A stretch of DNA of 64,000 bases from Paenibacillus sp. SY21-1 (GCF_005222705.1 NZ_STGF01000021.1:1-64000); one strand, 5' to 3'; shown: positions 23,701 to 32,763, numbered from the stretch's first letter. The notes: generated by a model not told the origin, from the letters alone. Numbers and translations are program-made.

Positions 23701-26698
23701 CGATTCTTACATTGAACTTCCGCAAGGCGTACTGGATGGCTTGCAGGATGTAACGGTGTCGGCGCTCGTGAATTGGGATGGAGCCAGCCCGGCCGAATGG
23801 CTGTTCGGGCTCGGACAGAATGACAAATACTATTTGTACATGACGCCCAAATACAACAATAACAATAATGCCAGCAGCGGGGCGCGCGTCGGTATTGCGA
23901 CGAACGGCTGGGCCAATGAGAAGGCGGCCATTTCCGGCTCCGTACTGGGCAAAAACGACTGGAAGCTGGTCACAGCCGTTATGCAGGGAGGAACGGAAGG
24001 CAAGCTGACCTTGTATGTGGACGGACAGCCGGCGGCTACTGCTTCAACCGGAGGGTTTACGCTGGAGCAGATTAAACGCACAACCGGTCCGAGCGGCTAC
24101 ATCGGCAAATCGTTCTACTCGGCCGACCCGTATTTCGGCGGCATGCTCGCAGATTTCCAGATTTACGACGGGGCGCTTAACGCCTCGGAGGTAGAAGCCG
24201 TATACGACGGGTTCAGCGACAAGCTGACCGCGCTGGACGCTCTGCAAGTGACAGAAGCGGCGGAAAAGCTGGATTATGCGGCACTGCTCGGCTCGAACGC
24301 TTCCAAGGACGCTGTTCTTGCCAACCTGGCGCTTCCGGCGAAGGATGTTCAAGGCCATAGCATCGAATGGTCCACCTCGAACCCGGCTGTCATAAGCGCG
24401 GAGGGAGTGGTGTCGCGGCCTGCTTTTGACCAAGAGGATGCTGAGGTTATCCTGACAGCCGAGCTGTCCGACGGCATTCATGCCGCGAGCAAAAGCTTCA
24501 CCTTCCGCGTGCTGAAGTGGGAGAGCGACAGCGAAAGAGTCAAACGGGATGCAGCTTCGCTTATTGTGCATCATATCGCCGATGTGCGAGGCAATCTGTC
24601 TCTGCCGACAAATGGGGCCAATGGCTCGAGCATCGAATGGTCCACAGCGGACAGCTCTGTCGTCACCGCAACCGGAGAAGTGAACAGGCCGGATAACGGC
24701 AAGGGCGACCGGACCGTGCGGCTGACAGCAACGATTTCCGTAGGTGAGGCAGCCGTTACAAAGGCGTTCGCCGCTGTTGTGCGCGAGCTGCCCGAGCAGG
24801 AGGAGCTTGCCGGCTATGTGTTCAGCTATTTCAAAGGGGAAGGCTCCTCTAACGGGGAACAAATTTACTTTGCGCTGAGCGACGGCAACAACGCTTTGGA
24901 GTGGAAGGAGCTGAATGCAGGGGGGCCGGTTCTGAGCTCCGAATTGGGGGAAAAGGGCCTGCGCGACCCGTCGATCATTCGTTCGCCGGAGGGAGATAAA
25001 TTCTATCTCATCGCCACCGATTTGAAAATTAACGGAAACAACAATTGGGATTTGGCCCAGCGTCAGGGCAGCCGCTCGATCATGGTATGGGAGTCCGTCG
25101 ATCTGGTGAATTGGTCGGAGCAGCGGATGGTCGAGATTGCTCCCGAAAACGCCGGCAATACGTGGGCCCCGGAAGTGATTTATGACGAGGAAGCGGGTCA
25201 ATATGTCGTGCTCTGGGCATCCAAGCTGTATGATAACGCAGATCACAGCGGAAGCAGTCATCAGCGGATCATGTACGCTACGACACGCGATTTCTATACG
25301 TTCTCCGAGCCGCAGGTATACATGGATTACGGCTACTCGATTATTGATACGACGCTGGTGAAGGAAGACGGCAACGTATACCGGTTTACGAAGGATGAGC
25401 GCGAGAACGGCGTTCAGACGCCGAACGGAAAATTTGTAATGCAGGAAGTCGGGGATTCGATTTTTGCCGACGAATTTACGACGGTTGCAGCCGGTATCGG
25501 CAAGGGCGTTATCGCGCGCGGCGAAGGGCCGACGGTATTCAAATCGAATACGTCCGACAAATGGTACCTGTACATTGATGAATTTGGCTCGCAAGGCTAC
25601 GTTCCGTTTGAAACAACGGATCTTGCAAGCGGCAATTGGACGAAGTCCGAAGGCGCCAAGCTGCCGGGCAATCCAAGACACGGCACGATCATACCGGTAA
25701 CGGCATCCGAATTCGCGAAGCTGTCGCAGCAGACGCCTGGCGTAACGGAGCCTGGCGATGAGATTCGCGTGACGGGCGTTACATTTGCCTCGTCTTCCGC
25801 CAGCGCAGCTGCCGGCAGCGAGCTGCAGCTGAATGCGGCAGTAGCTCCGGCCGACGCGGCTAACAAAGCCGTTTTGTGGTCGAGCTCGAATGAAGCCGCA
25901 GCGAAGGTTGACGGCAACGGCAAGGTATCCGCTCTGCAGAAGGGCAAGGCTGTCATTAGCGCGACTACCGTTGACGGCGCTTATATCGCAACGCTGAGCG
26001 TTGAGGTTACCGAAGCGACGGTCAGTCCGACGCCAACGCCAACGCCGGTTGCAACACCGGCGCCTGGAACGACGTCAACGCCAAGCGCAAGCTCCACGCC
26101 GTCGCCAAGCGCGTCGCCGAGCCAGACGCCTGCTCCAAGCGCGACCGCAAGCCCTCAGCCGTCGGCCTTTACGGATACGGTCGGTCATTGGGCCGCGGAG
26201 CCGATCGGCAAGCTGGTGAAAATGAATCTGTTGTCAGGCTTCCCGGATGGAAGCTTCCAGCCTGACAAGCAGATGAGCCGCGCCGAATTTGCGGCCGTTA
26301 TGTTCAAGCTGCTGGGCCAGCAGCCGGTTGACGCCGCATCCGTCTTTACGGACGTGTCGCCGAACGCCTGGTACAGCAAATACATTAATGGCATCTACTC
26401 TCTGGGGCTCGTCAGCGGGTTCCCGGACGGCGCATTTAGGCCGAATCAAGAAATGACGAGAGAGGAAGCCTTTGTTATTTTGTACCGTGGACTGAAGGAC
26501 AGACTTGAAGCTGTAACGGGCGAAGCCGGCAGCGGCTTCTCGGACACAGGCAGCGTCTCCGCCTGGGCCAAGGATGCAATCGACGCGTTGACGAAGAAAG
26601 GGGTCATCTCGGGCTACAGCGATGGCACGCTTCGACCTAAGGATAAAATAACGCGCGCGGAAATCGCGTCCATCGTCGCCAAGTGGGCGCAAGAATAA
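20792..26698 (+). CDS. Giant SLH-anchored multidomain protein with two GH43-like propellers
   Basis: The protein has 1968 residues and starts at TTG 20792, 5 bp after GAGGAGGGA. A signal peptide (about 1-29) is followed by: malectin/CBM-like domain (about 40-215); a FIVAR-like helical segment (215-295); GH43-like propeller 1 (300-660, with AHGAGIMYDEKTEKYYWYGE); Ig-like domain (665-738); second malectin-like domain (740-907); LamG-like lectin domain (919-1140); two Ig-like domains with EWST motifs (1148-1340); GH43-like propeller 2 (1340-1646, with GLRDPSII, NTWAPEVIYDEEAG and HGTIIPV); a Big_2 domain (1658-1740); a Pro/Thr/Ser linker; and three SLH repeats (1792-1968). It should degrade side-chain arabinose/galactose-type polymers at the cell surface. 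Propeller 1 resembles exo-galactanase-type GH43, propeller 2 arabinanase-type; exact specificity is unknown. Confidence 0.88.
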   Translation: MLKKKKWISLALSCLMFASVFASAAPVFAEGQQASSGFTEQELKDNDYILYFVNAGDTTPATVEANDKLGLYASLTEQVYGTDAITGKKWGLVTTTSATSGAGAATKEGSLRYYNGTQVRDKALQYKFELPAGDYDVTFGFQNPWSARSVNLIVDGQNVSGGDFAIGGDGALKEATYRKIPFAGGELDLRIQGPSAAALTQHNDPLINYLLIRQSVIVPLASLESKIAEAKAARNDELHTPYSVGIVNEAIGKAEAVWNELSAQGGNPDSPENQERIRASIAELAKAVAGLTVKADYTSFRPGAVWNDTDGALIQAHGAGIMYDEKTEKYYWYGEDKTHGYLPARGVRVYSSTDLYNWKDEGLALTAIKDMDAFTNDPLISELYEGRADKADILNDIGIDRIIERPKVIYNDTTKKYVMWMHTDGPSETSTANYAKAEAGYALSNSPTGPFVYGKSERMDRAPAGATDNGQPNQPGMARDMTLFKDDDGTGYLIYSSEENLTMYISKLNDDYTDVVGWHKDGNVERDTTYQAVYGEDYVRVFPLAQREAPALFKYQGKYYMITSGATGWDPNVGKYTVADNIMGPWKAMRDVAPGSATTFGSQSTHVIPIDPVNGKFIYMGDRWNKNDLTNSRYVWLPIEFGQGDEIALRWMDEWKLEDLGGMGRVQIQTELPNSTTIGQLPQLPSELEVKLGDGTVKTTPVQWSSTAASFSKPGPAVLSATLPQLGNKKVEQPIYVIPSGKAYFVHAGGANTADYKAMVDLIGAGDMLNGTTIDQSYEEAAAPKWGYVGTGTSPNGSETGDLFSALRYLKANSGDDLTYRFDVQEGKYDVYVGLYDPWAQYSNGNRKANIVLNGTVATSGYIFTSARDVLGYAGAEPVNGKLEVTVRRAASGNADPQISWLMIVESSGTDVEPPRDTPELLLHYDLGQVEGATVIDQAGSFDGSWKNMGKARHIQTSAIGVADFAGGSTDSYIELPQGVLDGLQDVTVSALVNWDGASPAEWLFGLGQNDKYYLYMTPKYNNNNNASSGARVGIATNGWANEKAAISGSVLGKNDWKLVTAVMQGGTEGKLTLYVDGQPAATASTGGFTLEQIKRTTGPSGYIGKSFYSADPYFGGMLADFQIYDGALNASEVEAVYDGFSDKLTALDALQVTEAAEKLDYAALLGSNASKDAVLANLALPAKDVQGHSIEWSTSNPAVISAEGVVSRPAFDQEDAEVILTAELSDGIHAASKSFTFRVLKWESDSERVKRDAASLIVHHIADVRGNLSLPTNGANGSSIEWSTADSSVVTATGEVNRPDNGKGDRTVRLTATISVGEAAVTKAFAAVVRELPEQEELAGYVFSYFKGEGSSNGEQIYFALSDGNNALEWKELNAGGPVLSSELGEKGLRDPSIIRSPEGDKFYLIATDLKINGNNNWDLAQRQGSRSIMVWESVDLVNWSEQRMVEIAPENAGNTWAPEVIYDEEAGQYVVLWASKLYDNADHSGSSHQRIMYATTRDFYTFSEPQVYMDYGYSIIDTTLVKEDGNVYRFTKDERENGVQTPNGKFVMQEVGDSIFADEFTTVAAGIGKGVIARGEGPTVFKSNTSDKWYLYIDEFGSQGYVPFETTDLASGNWTKSEGAKLPGNPRHGTIIPVTASEFAKLSQQTPGVTEPGDEIRVTGVTFASSSASAAAGSELQLNAAVAPADAANKAVLWSSSNEAAAKVDGNGKVSALQKGKAVISATTVDGAYIATLSVEVTEATVSPTPTPTPVATPAPGTTSTPSASSTPSPSASPSQTPAPSATASPQPSAFTDTVGHWAAEPIGKLVKMNLLSGFPDGSFQPDKQMSRAEFAAVMFKLLGQQPVDAASVFTDVSPNAWYSKYINGIYSLGLVSGFPDGAFRPNQEMTREEAFVILYRGLKDRLEAVTGEAGSGFSDTGSVSAWAKDAIDALTKKGVISGYSDGTLRPKDKITRAEIASIVAKWAQE

Positions 26699-26756
26699 TT
26701 GGAGAGGGCCGCCTCCTGCGGCCACCTCAGTCTTAACAAGCTTACTAGAGTGAAGG

Positions 26757-26797
26757 AAAACCTCCGGCCTGCCGACAAGCAGGATTGGAGGTTTTTT
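26757..26797 (+). terminator. Rho-independent terminator
   Basis: AAAACCTCC pairs with GGAGGTTTT around an inner CCTGC/GCAGG stem, followed by TTTTT. It ends the giant SLH gene. Confidence 0.88.
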
Positions 26798-26971
26798 GCT
26801 GCGCAAGAGGCCATCAGGGGCAGGCGTTTGCGCGGGAAGCGTGGAACGGCTTGTGGGACAGGAGGTCCTTTCTCAGCGGAGACCGGATAAAGCCAAGCTT
26901 TTTCTCCCGACGGCAAAATGGTATACTGTAACGAACAATTACGATTATTGGTCGATTGTTTCGGCAATCAG

Positions 26972-26980
26972 TGTTATGAT
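26972..26980 (+). promoter_or_regulatory. Extended -10 element before thrC
   Basis: TGTTATGAT at 26972-26980 fits TGn plus TATGAT, 55 bp before the ATG. No T-box or riboswitch-like sequence was seen in 26798-27035. Confidence 0.45.
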
Positions 26981-27035
26981 TTAGTTAACAATACAGGAAC
27001 ATTACCGGTAGGCAATATAGGAGGCTGTTCAGGCG

Positions 27036-28430
27036 ATGGAATTTATCAGCACAAGAGGAAATGTAGGCAACATTGGTTTTATCGATGCGTTTATGATGGG
27101 GCTTGGAAATGACGGCGGCTTGCTCGTTCCGGCGCAAATTCCCCAGGTTTCCGAACAGACGCTGAAGGAATGGCAGGAGCTTAGCTATCAGGAGCTTGTA
27201 CTGGCTATCTTCTCGCTGTACACGAACGGAGAAATTCCCGAGCAGGATTTGAAGGATCTGGTGTACGCCAGCTATTCGACATTTCGCGACCCGGAGGTTA
27301 CGCCTGTCCGCAAGCTTAAGGATGATCTGTACCTGCTGGAGCTTTTCCACGGTCCAACCTTTGCGTTCAAGGATATCGCGCTGCAATTTATGGGTCAGCT
27401 TTATACGTATGTAGCGACTAAGCAAGGCAAAAAAATTCATATTCTCGGCGCAACCTCTGGCGACACCGGCGCTTCGGCGATTGAGGGCGTAAGAGGCAAG
27501 GACGGCATTAAAATTTGCATTCTTCATCCTCATGGCAAAGTAAGCAAGGTGCAGGAGCTGCAAATGACGACCGTGCTTGAGGACAACGTGCTGAACCTGT
27601 CCGTTGACGGCAATTTTGACGATTGCCAGCGCATGATCAAGGACTTGTTCGCCGATCTTGATTTCAAGGCGACGAACCATTTGGCAGCTATTAATTCCAT
27701 TAACTTTGTGCGAATTATGGCCCAGACGGTCTATTATTTCTACGCATATTTCCAGGTGGCGAAGCAGACGGGCGCGAAACAGGTCAGCTTCAGCGTTCCT
27801 ACCGGCAACTTTGGCGATATTTTTGCGGGGTACCTGGCTAAGCGCATGGGCCTTCCGGTTGACAAGCTGATTCTCGCGACGAATGAAAACAATATTTTGG
27901 AGCGCTTCATTCTTGAAGGCGTCTATAAGCCGGGCGATTTCCGCACAACGTACAGTCCGTCCATGGATATCCAGGTGGCCAGCAACTTCGAGCGTTACCT
28001 GTATTATGTGCTGGATGAGGATGCGGCACAGGTACGCACGCTGATGGACCAGTTTAAGGCTGAGGGTCAAATCGTATTGTCGGGCGACGCGCTGGCGAAG
28101 GTTCAGGCCGAGTTCGGCGCGCATGGCGTTCAAGGTACGGAGTGCTTGGAGACGATTAAGCGATACGACTCGCAAAGCGGCTATTTGCTCGACCCACACT
28201 CCGCATGCGGAGTAGCGGCTGCAGACAAGTACGAGCAAGAGGGCTCCGTAACCGTTTCGCTGGCAACGGCGCACCCGGCGAAATTTAACGAAGCGATCGA
28301 GCTTTGCGGCATTGAGCAGACGTTCCCTGAGCCGATTCAGGCCCTGTTCGAAAAATCGCAGCGCCAAACCCGTGTAGACGGCTCGCTTGATGCGGTTGTC
28401 CGCGAATTGGTTGCCTTTTACAATAACTAG
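27036..28430 (+). CDS. thrC: Threonine synthase
   Basis: This 464-residue cytoplasmic PLP enzyme converts O-phosphohomoserine to threonine. It belongs to the long form typified by E. coli ThrC: the N-terminal STRG motif, then HGPTFAFKDIALQF with PLP lysine K112, GATSGDTGASAIEG for phosphate binding and FSVPTGNFGDIFAGYLAKRM. Bacilli often carry a shorter ThrC encoded in a hom-thrC-thrB operon; here the long form is alone, with its own promoter and terminator. GGAGG stands about 12 bp before the ATG. Confidence 0.95.
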   Translation: MEFISTRGNVGNIGFIDAFMMGLGNDGGLLVPAQIPQVSEQTLKEWQELSYQELVLAIFSLYTNGEIPEQDLKDLVYASYSTFRDPEVTPVRKLKDDLYLLELFHGPTFAFKDIALQFMGQLYTYVATKQGKKIHILGATSGDTGASAIEGVRGKDGIKICILHPHGKVSKVQELQMTTVLEDNVLNLSVDGNFDDCQRMIKDLFADLDFKATNHLAAINSINFVRIMAQTVYYFYAYFQVAKQTGAKQVSFSVPTGNFGDIFAGYLAKRMGLPVDKLILATNENNILERFILEGVYKPGDFRTTYSPSMDIQVASNFERYLYYVLDEDAAQVRTLMDQFKAEGQIVLSGDALAKVQAEFGAHGVQGTECLETIKRYDSQSGYLLDPHSACGVAAADKYEQEGSVTVSLATAHPAKFNEAIELCGIEQTFPEPIQALFEKSQRQTRVDGSLDAVVRELVAFYNN

Positions 28431-28492
28431 TCCGCAAGCTGTCCAGTCGGCGGTTGAGCCGCTGTCCGGCCGTTACATTCCAGCGGAATTGG

Positions 28493-28546
28493 AAAAGCCG
28501 TATTGCAGGGGAAGATCAACCTTCCTCGCATGCAATACGGCTTTTT
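28493..28546. terminator. Bidirectional terminator between thrC and the SDR gene
   Basis: AAAAGCCGTATTGCA (28493-28507) is the exact complement of TGCAATACGGCTTTT (28531-28545). The T run serves thrC on the plus strand and the A run serves the convergent gene. Confidence 0.9.
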
Positions 28547-28625
28547 GCGTGCAACCATATGTTGATGCCCTGGCTTCAGACTGCTTGCTGGAGCTTGGCT
28601 TGCAAGCCTATGCGGGCGTGAAACA

Positions 28626-29441
28626 TTAGAGCAGCGTTTCGGCGCCGTCGATAAAAATATCCGTGCCGGTAATATGGCTGGACTGCGGAGAAGCGAGAAA
28701 CAGCACGAGGTCGGCGACCTGTCCGGCAGAGCCCGGTCCATGCTCCAAGGGCTGGCTGCCTTCCGGATATTCGACTGAAATGCGAATTTTGTCCACTTGC
28801 GGCGTTGCATGGGTGCTGCTGTCGATGTTCGTGTCGATGGCCCCGGGACAAATGGCATTCACGCGAATTTTGTAGCGTGCCAGCTCCAGCGCGGCCATTT
28901 TGGAAAAAGCGGTCTGGGCTGCTTTGGATGAGCTGTACGCCGACATGCCGAAGCTTGAAAATTTGCGGTTGCCGTTAATGGAGCTGGTAATGATGACGCT
29001 GCCGCCGGCGCTTTTCATCAGCGGGATCGCATGCTTGACGGTCAGGAACGTGCCGCGCAGGTTTGTGCCCAGCGTTTGATCCCAATCTTCCGGCTCCAGA
29101 TCCTCGATGGGAGCAAGCGTGCCGTTAATGCCCGCATTGGCCAGCACGACGTCGATTCGCCCATAACGGTGGGATACCTGTTGAAAGGCTTGCTTCATCT
29201 CCGCCGCATCCCCCACATTCGTCGGAAGCGACAAAGCCTCGCCGCCATTGCCGCGAATGTTGTCCTCCACCTCGTTGAGTTTTTCTTCGGTCTGGCCGAG
29301 CAAAACGACCTTAACTCCCTGCCGGGCAAGACCCAGCGCTGCCGCCCGTCCGATGCCTGAGCCGGCCCCTGTGACTACCGCGATTTTTCCCTTCAAAGCC
29401 GGATAGGCTGCTGTCTCTTGCGAATGCTGAAAATCACTCAT
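28626..29441 (-). CDS. Short-chain dehydrogenase/reductase
   Basis: This 271-residue cytoplasmic NAD(P)-dependent oxidoreductase has the classical SDR features: TGAGSGIG (about 24-31) for the dinucleotide, NAG at 102-104, and the catalytic set Ser153/154, Tyr169 and Lys173 in YSSSK. ARYKIRVNAICPGAIDT is the usual segment after the active site, and the C terminus ITGTDIFIDGAETLL is typical. The ATG has GGGAGG 9 bp upstream. Substrate unknown; the gene stands alone and converges on thrC. Confidence 0.93.
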   Translation of the reverse strand: MSDFQHSQETAAYPALKGKIAVVTGAGSGIGRAAALGLARQGVKVVLLGQTEEKLNEVEDNIRGNGGEALSLPTNVGDAAEMKQAFQQVSHRYGRIDVVLANAGINGTLAPIEDLEPEDWDQTLGTNLRGTFLTVKHAIPLMKSAGGSVIITSSINGNRKFSSFGMSAYSSSKAAQTAFSKMAALELARYKIRVNAICPGAIDTNIDSSTHATPQVDKIRISVEYPEGSQPLEHGPGSAGQVADLVLFLASPQSSHITGTDIFIDGAETLL

Positions 29442-29568
29442 GCGTTATTCCTCCCTTGGCAGGTAGTATGTTCGCTGGATGAACGTTCATGCTGGTTATT
29501 ACCCGGATGGTCGGACAGATTAAACATCAAGATGAGAGAGGGGCTCGCGACAAACGGGGGATTGACGG

Positions 29569-29612
29569 CAAAAAAAAACCGCCAAATCCGCATATGCGGA
29601 ATTGACGGTTTT
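29569..29612 (-). terminator. Terminator of ilvE (minus strand)
   Basis: On the minus strand, AACCGTCAATTCCGC pairs imperfectly with GCGGATTTGGCGGTT around TATA-like loop bases, followed by nine T. It lies directly after the ilvE stop codon. Confidence 0.85.
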
Positions 29613-29627
29613 GATGCTTATGGCGCT

Positions 29628-30719
29628 CTATACGCGAACCTTTGTTGCCTCGATCATCCAGCCGAGCGGATCGGGAAGCTTGCCGCTTTGAATGCCGGTT
29701 AACGTATCATACAGCTTGCCGGACAGCTCGCCGGTTTGGCCGCCGTTAATGACAAGCACGTCGTCCTGCCAGTTCAGCTCGCCGATCGGCGAAATAACAG
29801 CCGCCGTTCCTGTGCCGAATGCTTCCTCAAGCTCGCCGCGCCGGCTCGCCTCGTACAGCTCCTCAATGGATATCGGACGCTCGACCACAGGGATATTCCA
29901 GTGCTTCAGCAATTGGATAATAGAATTGCGGGTTACGCCATCAAGAATGCTGCCGTTCAGGGCCGGAGTGTGAACCGTTCCGTTTATTTTGAAAAAGACG
30001 TTCATGCTGCCGACTTCCTCGATGTATTTACGGTGTACGCCGTCAAGCCAAAGCACCTGCGAATAGCCCTTTTCCTTGGCGATTTCCTGCGCCTTCAAGC
30101 CTGCCGCATAGTTGCCTGCCGTTTTCGCTTCGCCTACGCCGCCTTTGACGGAACGGACATATTCCGATTCTACGAAAATTTTGACGGGATTGACGCCTTC
30201 CTTATAATAAGCGCCGACCGGCGACATGATAATCATAAAATAATAGTGCGTCGAAGGAGCTACGCCAAGCTGCGGCTGCGTCGCAATAATGAACGGACGA
30301 ATATACAGCGAGGTTGCAGGTGCCGAAGGAATCCAGTCCTGATCCACATCGACCAGCGCTTTTAACGCCTCGATCGCGACGTCGACCGGAAGCTCGGGAA
30401 CGCTAAGACGCTCGTTGGAGCGGTTCATACGCTCGAAATTTTTATTCGGACGGAACAGCAGAACGCGGTCATCCTCTGTTTTATACGCTTTCAAACCTTC
30501 AAAAATCGTTTGCCCGTAGTGGAACACCTTCGCCGCAGGATCAAGCACAATCGGCTGATAAGGCACGATGCGCGGCGAATGCCAGCCCTCGCCTTCCTCA
30601 TAATCCATAATAAACATATGATCGGTATAATAATTTCCGAAGCCGAGCTGATCGGCTGGCGGTTGAGGTTTCTTGGCTGCAGTCAGCTCGATTGTCAAGT
30701 CCTGAAGCAAGTTGTTCAT
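29628..30719 (-). CDS. ilvE: Branched-chain amino acid aminotransferase
   Basis: This 363-residue class IV PLP aminotransferase interconverts branched-chain amino acids and 2-oxo acids. Signatures: FHYGQTIFEGLKAYK (66-80), the PLP lysine K199 in GGVGEAKTAGNYA, EEVGSMNVFF and GTGTAAVISPIG. The length fits the long bacillar/eukaryotic-type BCAT rather than the 305-residue E. coli enzyme. AAAGGGAGATGA precedes the ATG. It is divergent from a LysR-type regulator gene about 110 bp away that may control it. No T-box leader fits in the short gap. Confidence 0.95.
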   Translation of the reverse strand: MNNLLQDLTIELTAAKKPQPPADQLGFGNYYTDHMFIMDYEEGEGWHSPRIVPYQPIVLDPAAKVFHYGQTIFEGLKAYKTEDDRVLLFRPNKNFERMNRSNERLSVPELPVDVAIEALKALVDVDQDWIPSAPATSLYIRPFIIATQPQLGVAPSTHYYFMIIMSPVGAYYKEGVNPVKIFVESEYVRSVKGGVGEAKTAGNYAAGLKAQEIAKEKGYSQVLWLDGVHRKYIEEVGSMNVFFKINGTVHTPALNGSILDGVTRNSIIQLLKHWNIPVVERPISIEELYEASRRGELEEAFGTGTAAVISPIGELNWQDDVLVINGGQTGELSGKLYDTLTGIQSGKLPDPLGWMIEATKVRV

Positions 30720-30784
30720 CTCCCTTTACATATCGTTAATTGAATGCTATCACTTCATGCGATATATTTAAAATATCTATTTTA

Positions 30785-30812
30785 TTGAACGGCCATACCT
30801 TTTAAGTATAAC
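30785..30812 (+). promoter_or_regulatory. Sigma-A-like promoter of the LysR gene
   Basis: TTGAAC (30785-30790) and TATAAC (30807-30812) are 16 bp apart. The start codon lies 18 bp further, so the 5' leader is very short. The gap is shared with divergent ilvE. Confidence 0.6.
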
Positions 30813-30829
30813 ACATGGAGGCGAGCATT

Positions 30830-31732
30830 TTGGATATTCGCCAATTAAAATACTTTTTAACGATTGCCCAGGAAGGACAGGTCACGCGCGCCGCCAAGCT
30901 GCTGAATATGGAGCAGCCCCCGCTGAGCAGACAGCTCAAGCTGATGGAGGAAGAGCTCGGCGTCAGGCTGTTTGATCGCGGCGGCAAGGGGCTTCAGCTG
31001 ACCGCATCCGGCGAGCTGCTCAAGCAAAAGGCCGAAGCGCTGCTGCTGCAATTCGATGAGTCGCTGCGCGAGGTGAAGGGCATGGAGGAGGGCGCGGGCG
31101 GCGTGCTTTCGATCGGCTCCGTCGTTTCCTGTATATCGCTGCTGCCTGCGCGCATTGAACAGTTCCGGGAAAAGTATCCGCAGATTACGTTTAAAATATC
31201 CGAGGGCGACCATTTTTATTTGGGCGAGCAACTGGAGAAGCGGGCGATCGATTTGATCGTGGCAAGATTGCCTTTCGAGGCGCAGACGGACCCGCAGCAA
31301 TATTCCATTTTGCCGTTGCCCTCCGATCCGTTCGTGGCGGTCATTCCGAGCGCCTGGACGGACTATGCGGGCAAAGCGGCCATCCAAATGGCGGAGCTGG
31401 CCAACGTACCCTTTTTGACGCTGAAAACCGATAAAACGACCCGCATGCACGAGCAAGTGATGAGCGAATGCAAGCGGCACGGCTTTGAACCTAATATTAT
31501 ATGCGAATGCTCCAGCGTGGCGATTATTATGTCGTTGATTGCGAGCGGAATAGGCGCGACCGTTTTCCCGAAATCGGTTATGTCCTCCTTTCCGGGCACA
31601 GTCGTAAAAATGCTGGATATTAAAGACGCTGATTTTCAATCTGATGTCGGGATACTATGGCTCAAGGATCATTATTTGCCGGCCCGCACCAAGCAGTTCA
31701 TTGAAAGCTTCCGCGGCGACTCTTCAAGCTGA
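30830..31732 (+). CDS. LysR-family transcriptional regulator
   Basis: The TTG at 30830 gives 300 residues starting MDIRQLKYFL, the usual LysR beginning, with TGGAGGCG 6 bp upstream; an in-frame ATG at 30815 overlaps that site and is less likely. The winged HTH is at about 1-60 (QVTRAAKLLNMEQPPLSRQL), followed by a linker helix and a type-2 periplasmic-binding-like effector domain (about 85-295). It is divergent from ilvE, so it may respond to branched-chain metabolites; this is inferred from position only. Confidence 0.92.
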   Translation: MDIRQLKYFLTIAQEGQVTRAAKLLNMEQPPLSRQLKLMEEELGVRLFDRGGKGLQLTASGELLKQKAEALLLQFDESLREVKGMEEGAGGVLSIGSVVSCISLLPARIEQFREKYPQITFKISEGDHFYLGEQLEKRAIDLIVARLPFEAQTDPQQYSILPLPSDPFVAVIPSAWTDYAGKAAIQMAELANVPFLTLKTDKTTRMHEQVMSECKRHGFEPNIICECSSVAIIMSLIASGIGATVFPKSVMSSFPGTVVKMLDIKDADFQSDVGILWLKDHYLPARTKQFIESFRGDSSS

Positions 31733-31795
31733 AGCGACCAGCCTTTGATTCGGAGCCGGCGGCTAAAGAGAAGGGGAGCTGCCAGGGAGGGAGTG

Positions 31796-31827
31796 TAAAA
31801 AGGCCAACCAGCAATCTCTGGCTGACC
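31796..31827 (-). terminator. Terminator of the cation-efflux gene (minus strand)
   Basis: On the minus strand GGTCAGCCAG pairs with CTGGTTGGCC over ten positions (two G-U), followed by TTTTT. Confidence 0.8.
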
Positions 31828-31884
31828 TGATCCTACGAAAAGCCCCGCTGCCAAATGCGGAAGCAGGGAGCAATGACCGTGATG

Positions 31885-32763
31885 TTAGGCAGGTAAGCCA
31901 AACGGCTCGATGTGGATGTGAATGTGCGAGATGTTGTACATTTCAAGCATTCTTTTTTCGATATGCTCGGTAATTTCATGGCTTTCGCTCACGTTAAGCT
32001 GGTGATCGACCCCGATCGTAACGTCAACGAGCTTGGTGCTGCCGTGCACCCTTGCCTTAATATCGATAATTTGCTCGACTCCGTCGATATCCCGAATGGA
32101 GCCCTCAATCTGTTTAAGCTCTTCCTCGTCGAAGCCGTCGGTAAGGGCATGGGTCGAATCCCGGAAAATATCCCAGGCCGTTTTGCATATGATGATCCCG
32201 ACGATAAGCGCGGTAAGCGGGTCCAGCCAAGGCAGCCCGAATTGCGAGCCGACAATGCCGACAAATGCGCCGATGCTTACGAAGGCGTCCGAACGGTTGT
32301 CCTGTGCCGCGGCAACCATCGCCTGGCTGTTGATTTTTTTGGCAAGGCGAATGTTGTACATGTAGACCAAGTAGATCGCTGCCGCGCAAAAAAGCGAGGT
32401 CCAAGCCGCAATTAAATCGGGCGACTCCATTGACGGAGCTCTGAACGTCGTAAAGGATTTGTAGAGCACCTGGAGGCCGACGGCAAACATAATAAACGAT
32501 GCGACTAGCGCAGCTACCGTTTCGGCGCGGAAATGCCCGTACCGGTGATTTTCATCCGGGGGCTTGCGCGATATTTTCAACCCGATCAGCACGGCCAGCG
32601 AGGCGACAATATCCGTTGCATTATTTAAACCGTCGGCAGAGAGCGCCTCGGAATTTGTCCAGGCTCCAATCAGCAGCTTGACCGCCGACAACACGATATA
32701 GGCGACAATGCTGAGCCATGCCCCTGTTTCTCCCCGCTTAAGATCTTCGTAAGTACTGTCCAT
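31885..32763 (-). CDS. Cation diffusion facilitator, manganese-type (MneP/MneS-like)
   Basis: This 292-residue protein exports divalent cations in exchange for protons. It has six hydrophobic helices (about 15-190) and a cytoplasmic ferredoxin-like C-terminal domain (about 210-290) with HIHIHIEP at the end. The metal site in helix 2 reads A-D44-G-L-N-N48-A-T-D51, and in helix 5 D155-N-R-S-D159. A DxxxD site in helix 5 instead of the zinc-type HxxxD, and ADGLNN in helix 2, are marks of manganese/iron exporters such as Bacillus MneP and MneS. GAGGTGGG precedes the ATG. A dyad operator candidate lies just upstream. Confidence 0.9.
   Translation of the reverse strand: MDSTYEDLKRGETGAWLSIVAYIVLSAVKLLIGAWTNSEALSADGLNNATDIVASLAVLIGLKISRKPPDENHRYGHFRAETVAALVASFIMFAVGLQVLYKSFTTFRAPSMESPDLIAAWTSLFCAAAIYLVYMYNIRLAKKINSQAMVAAAQDNRSDAFVSIGAFVGIVGSQFGLPWLDPLTALIVGIIICKTAWDIFRDSTHALTDGFDEEELKQIEGSIRDIDGVEQIIDIKARVHGSTKLVDVTIGVDHQLNVSESHEITEHIEKRMLEMYNISHIHIHIEPFGLPA

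Noticed and set aside
24044..25681. 545-residue minus-strand frame
   Set aside because: Antisense to the GH43 part of the giant SLH gene; composition is that of the complement of a GC-rich gene and no start signal is seen.
26985..28367. 460-residue minus-strand frame
   Set aside because: Fully antisense to thrC, whose motifs are unmistakable.
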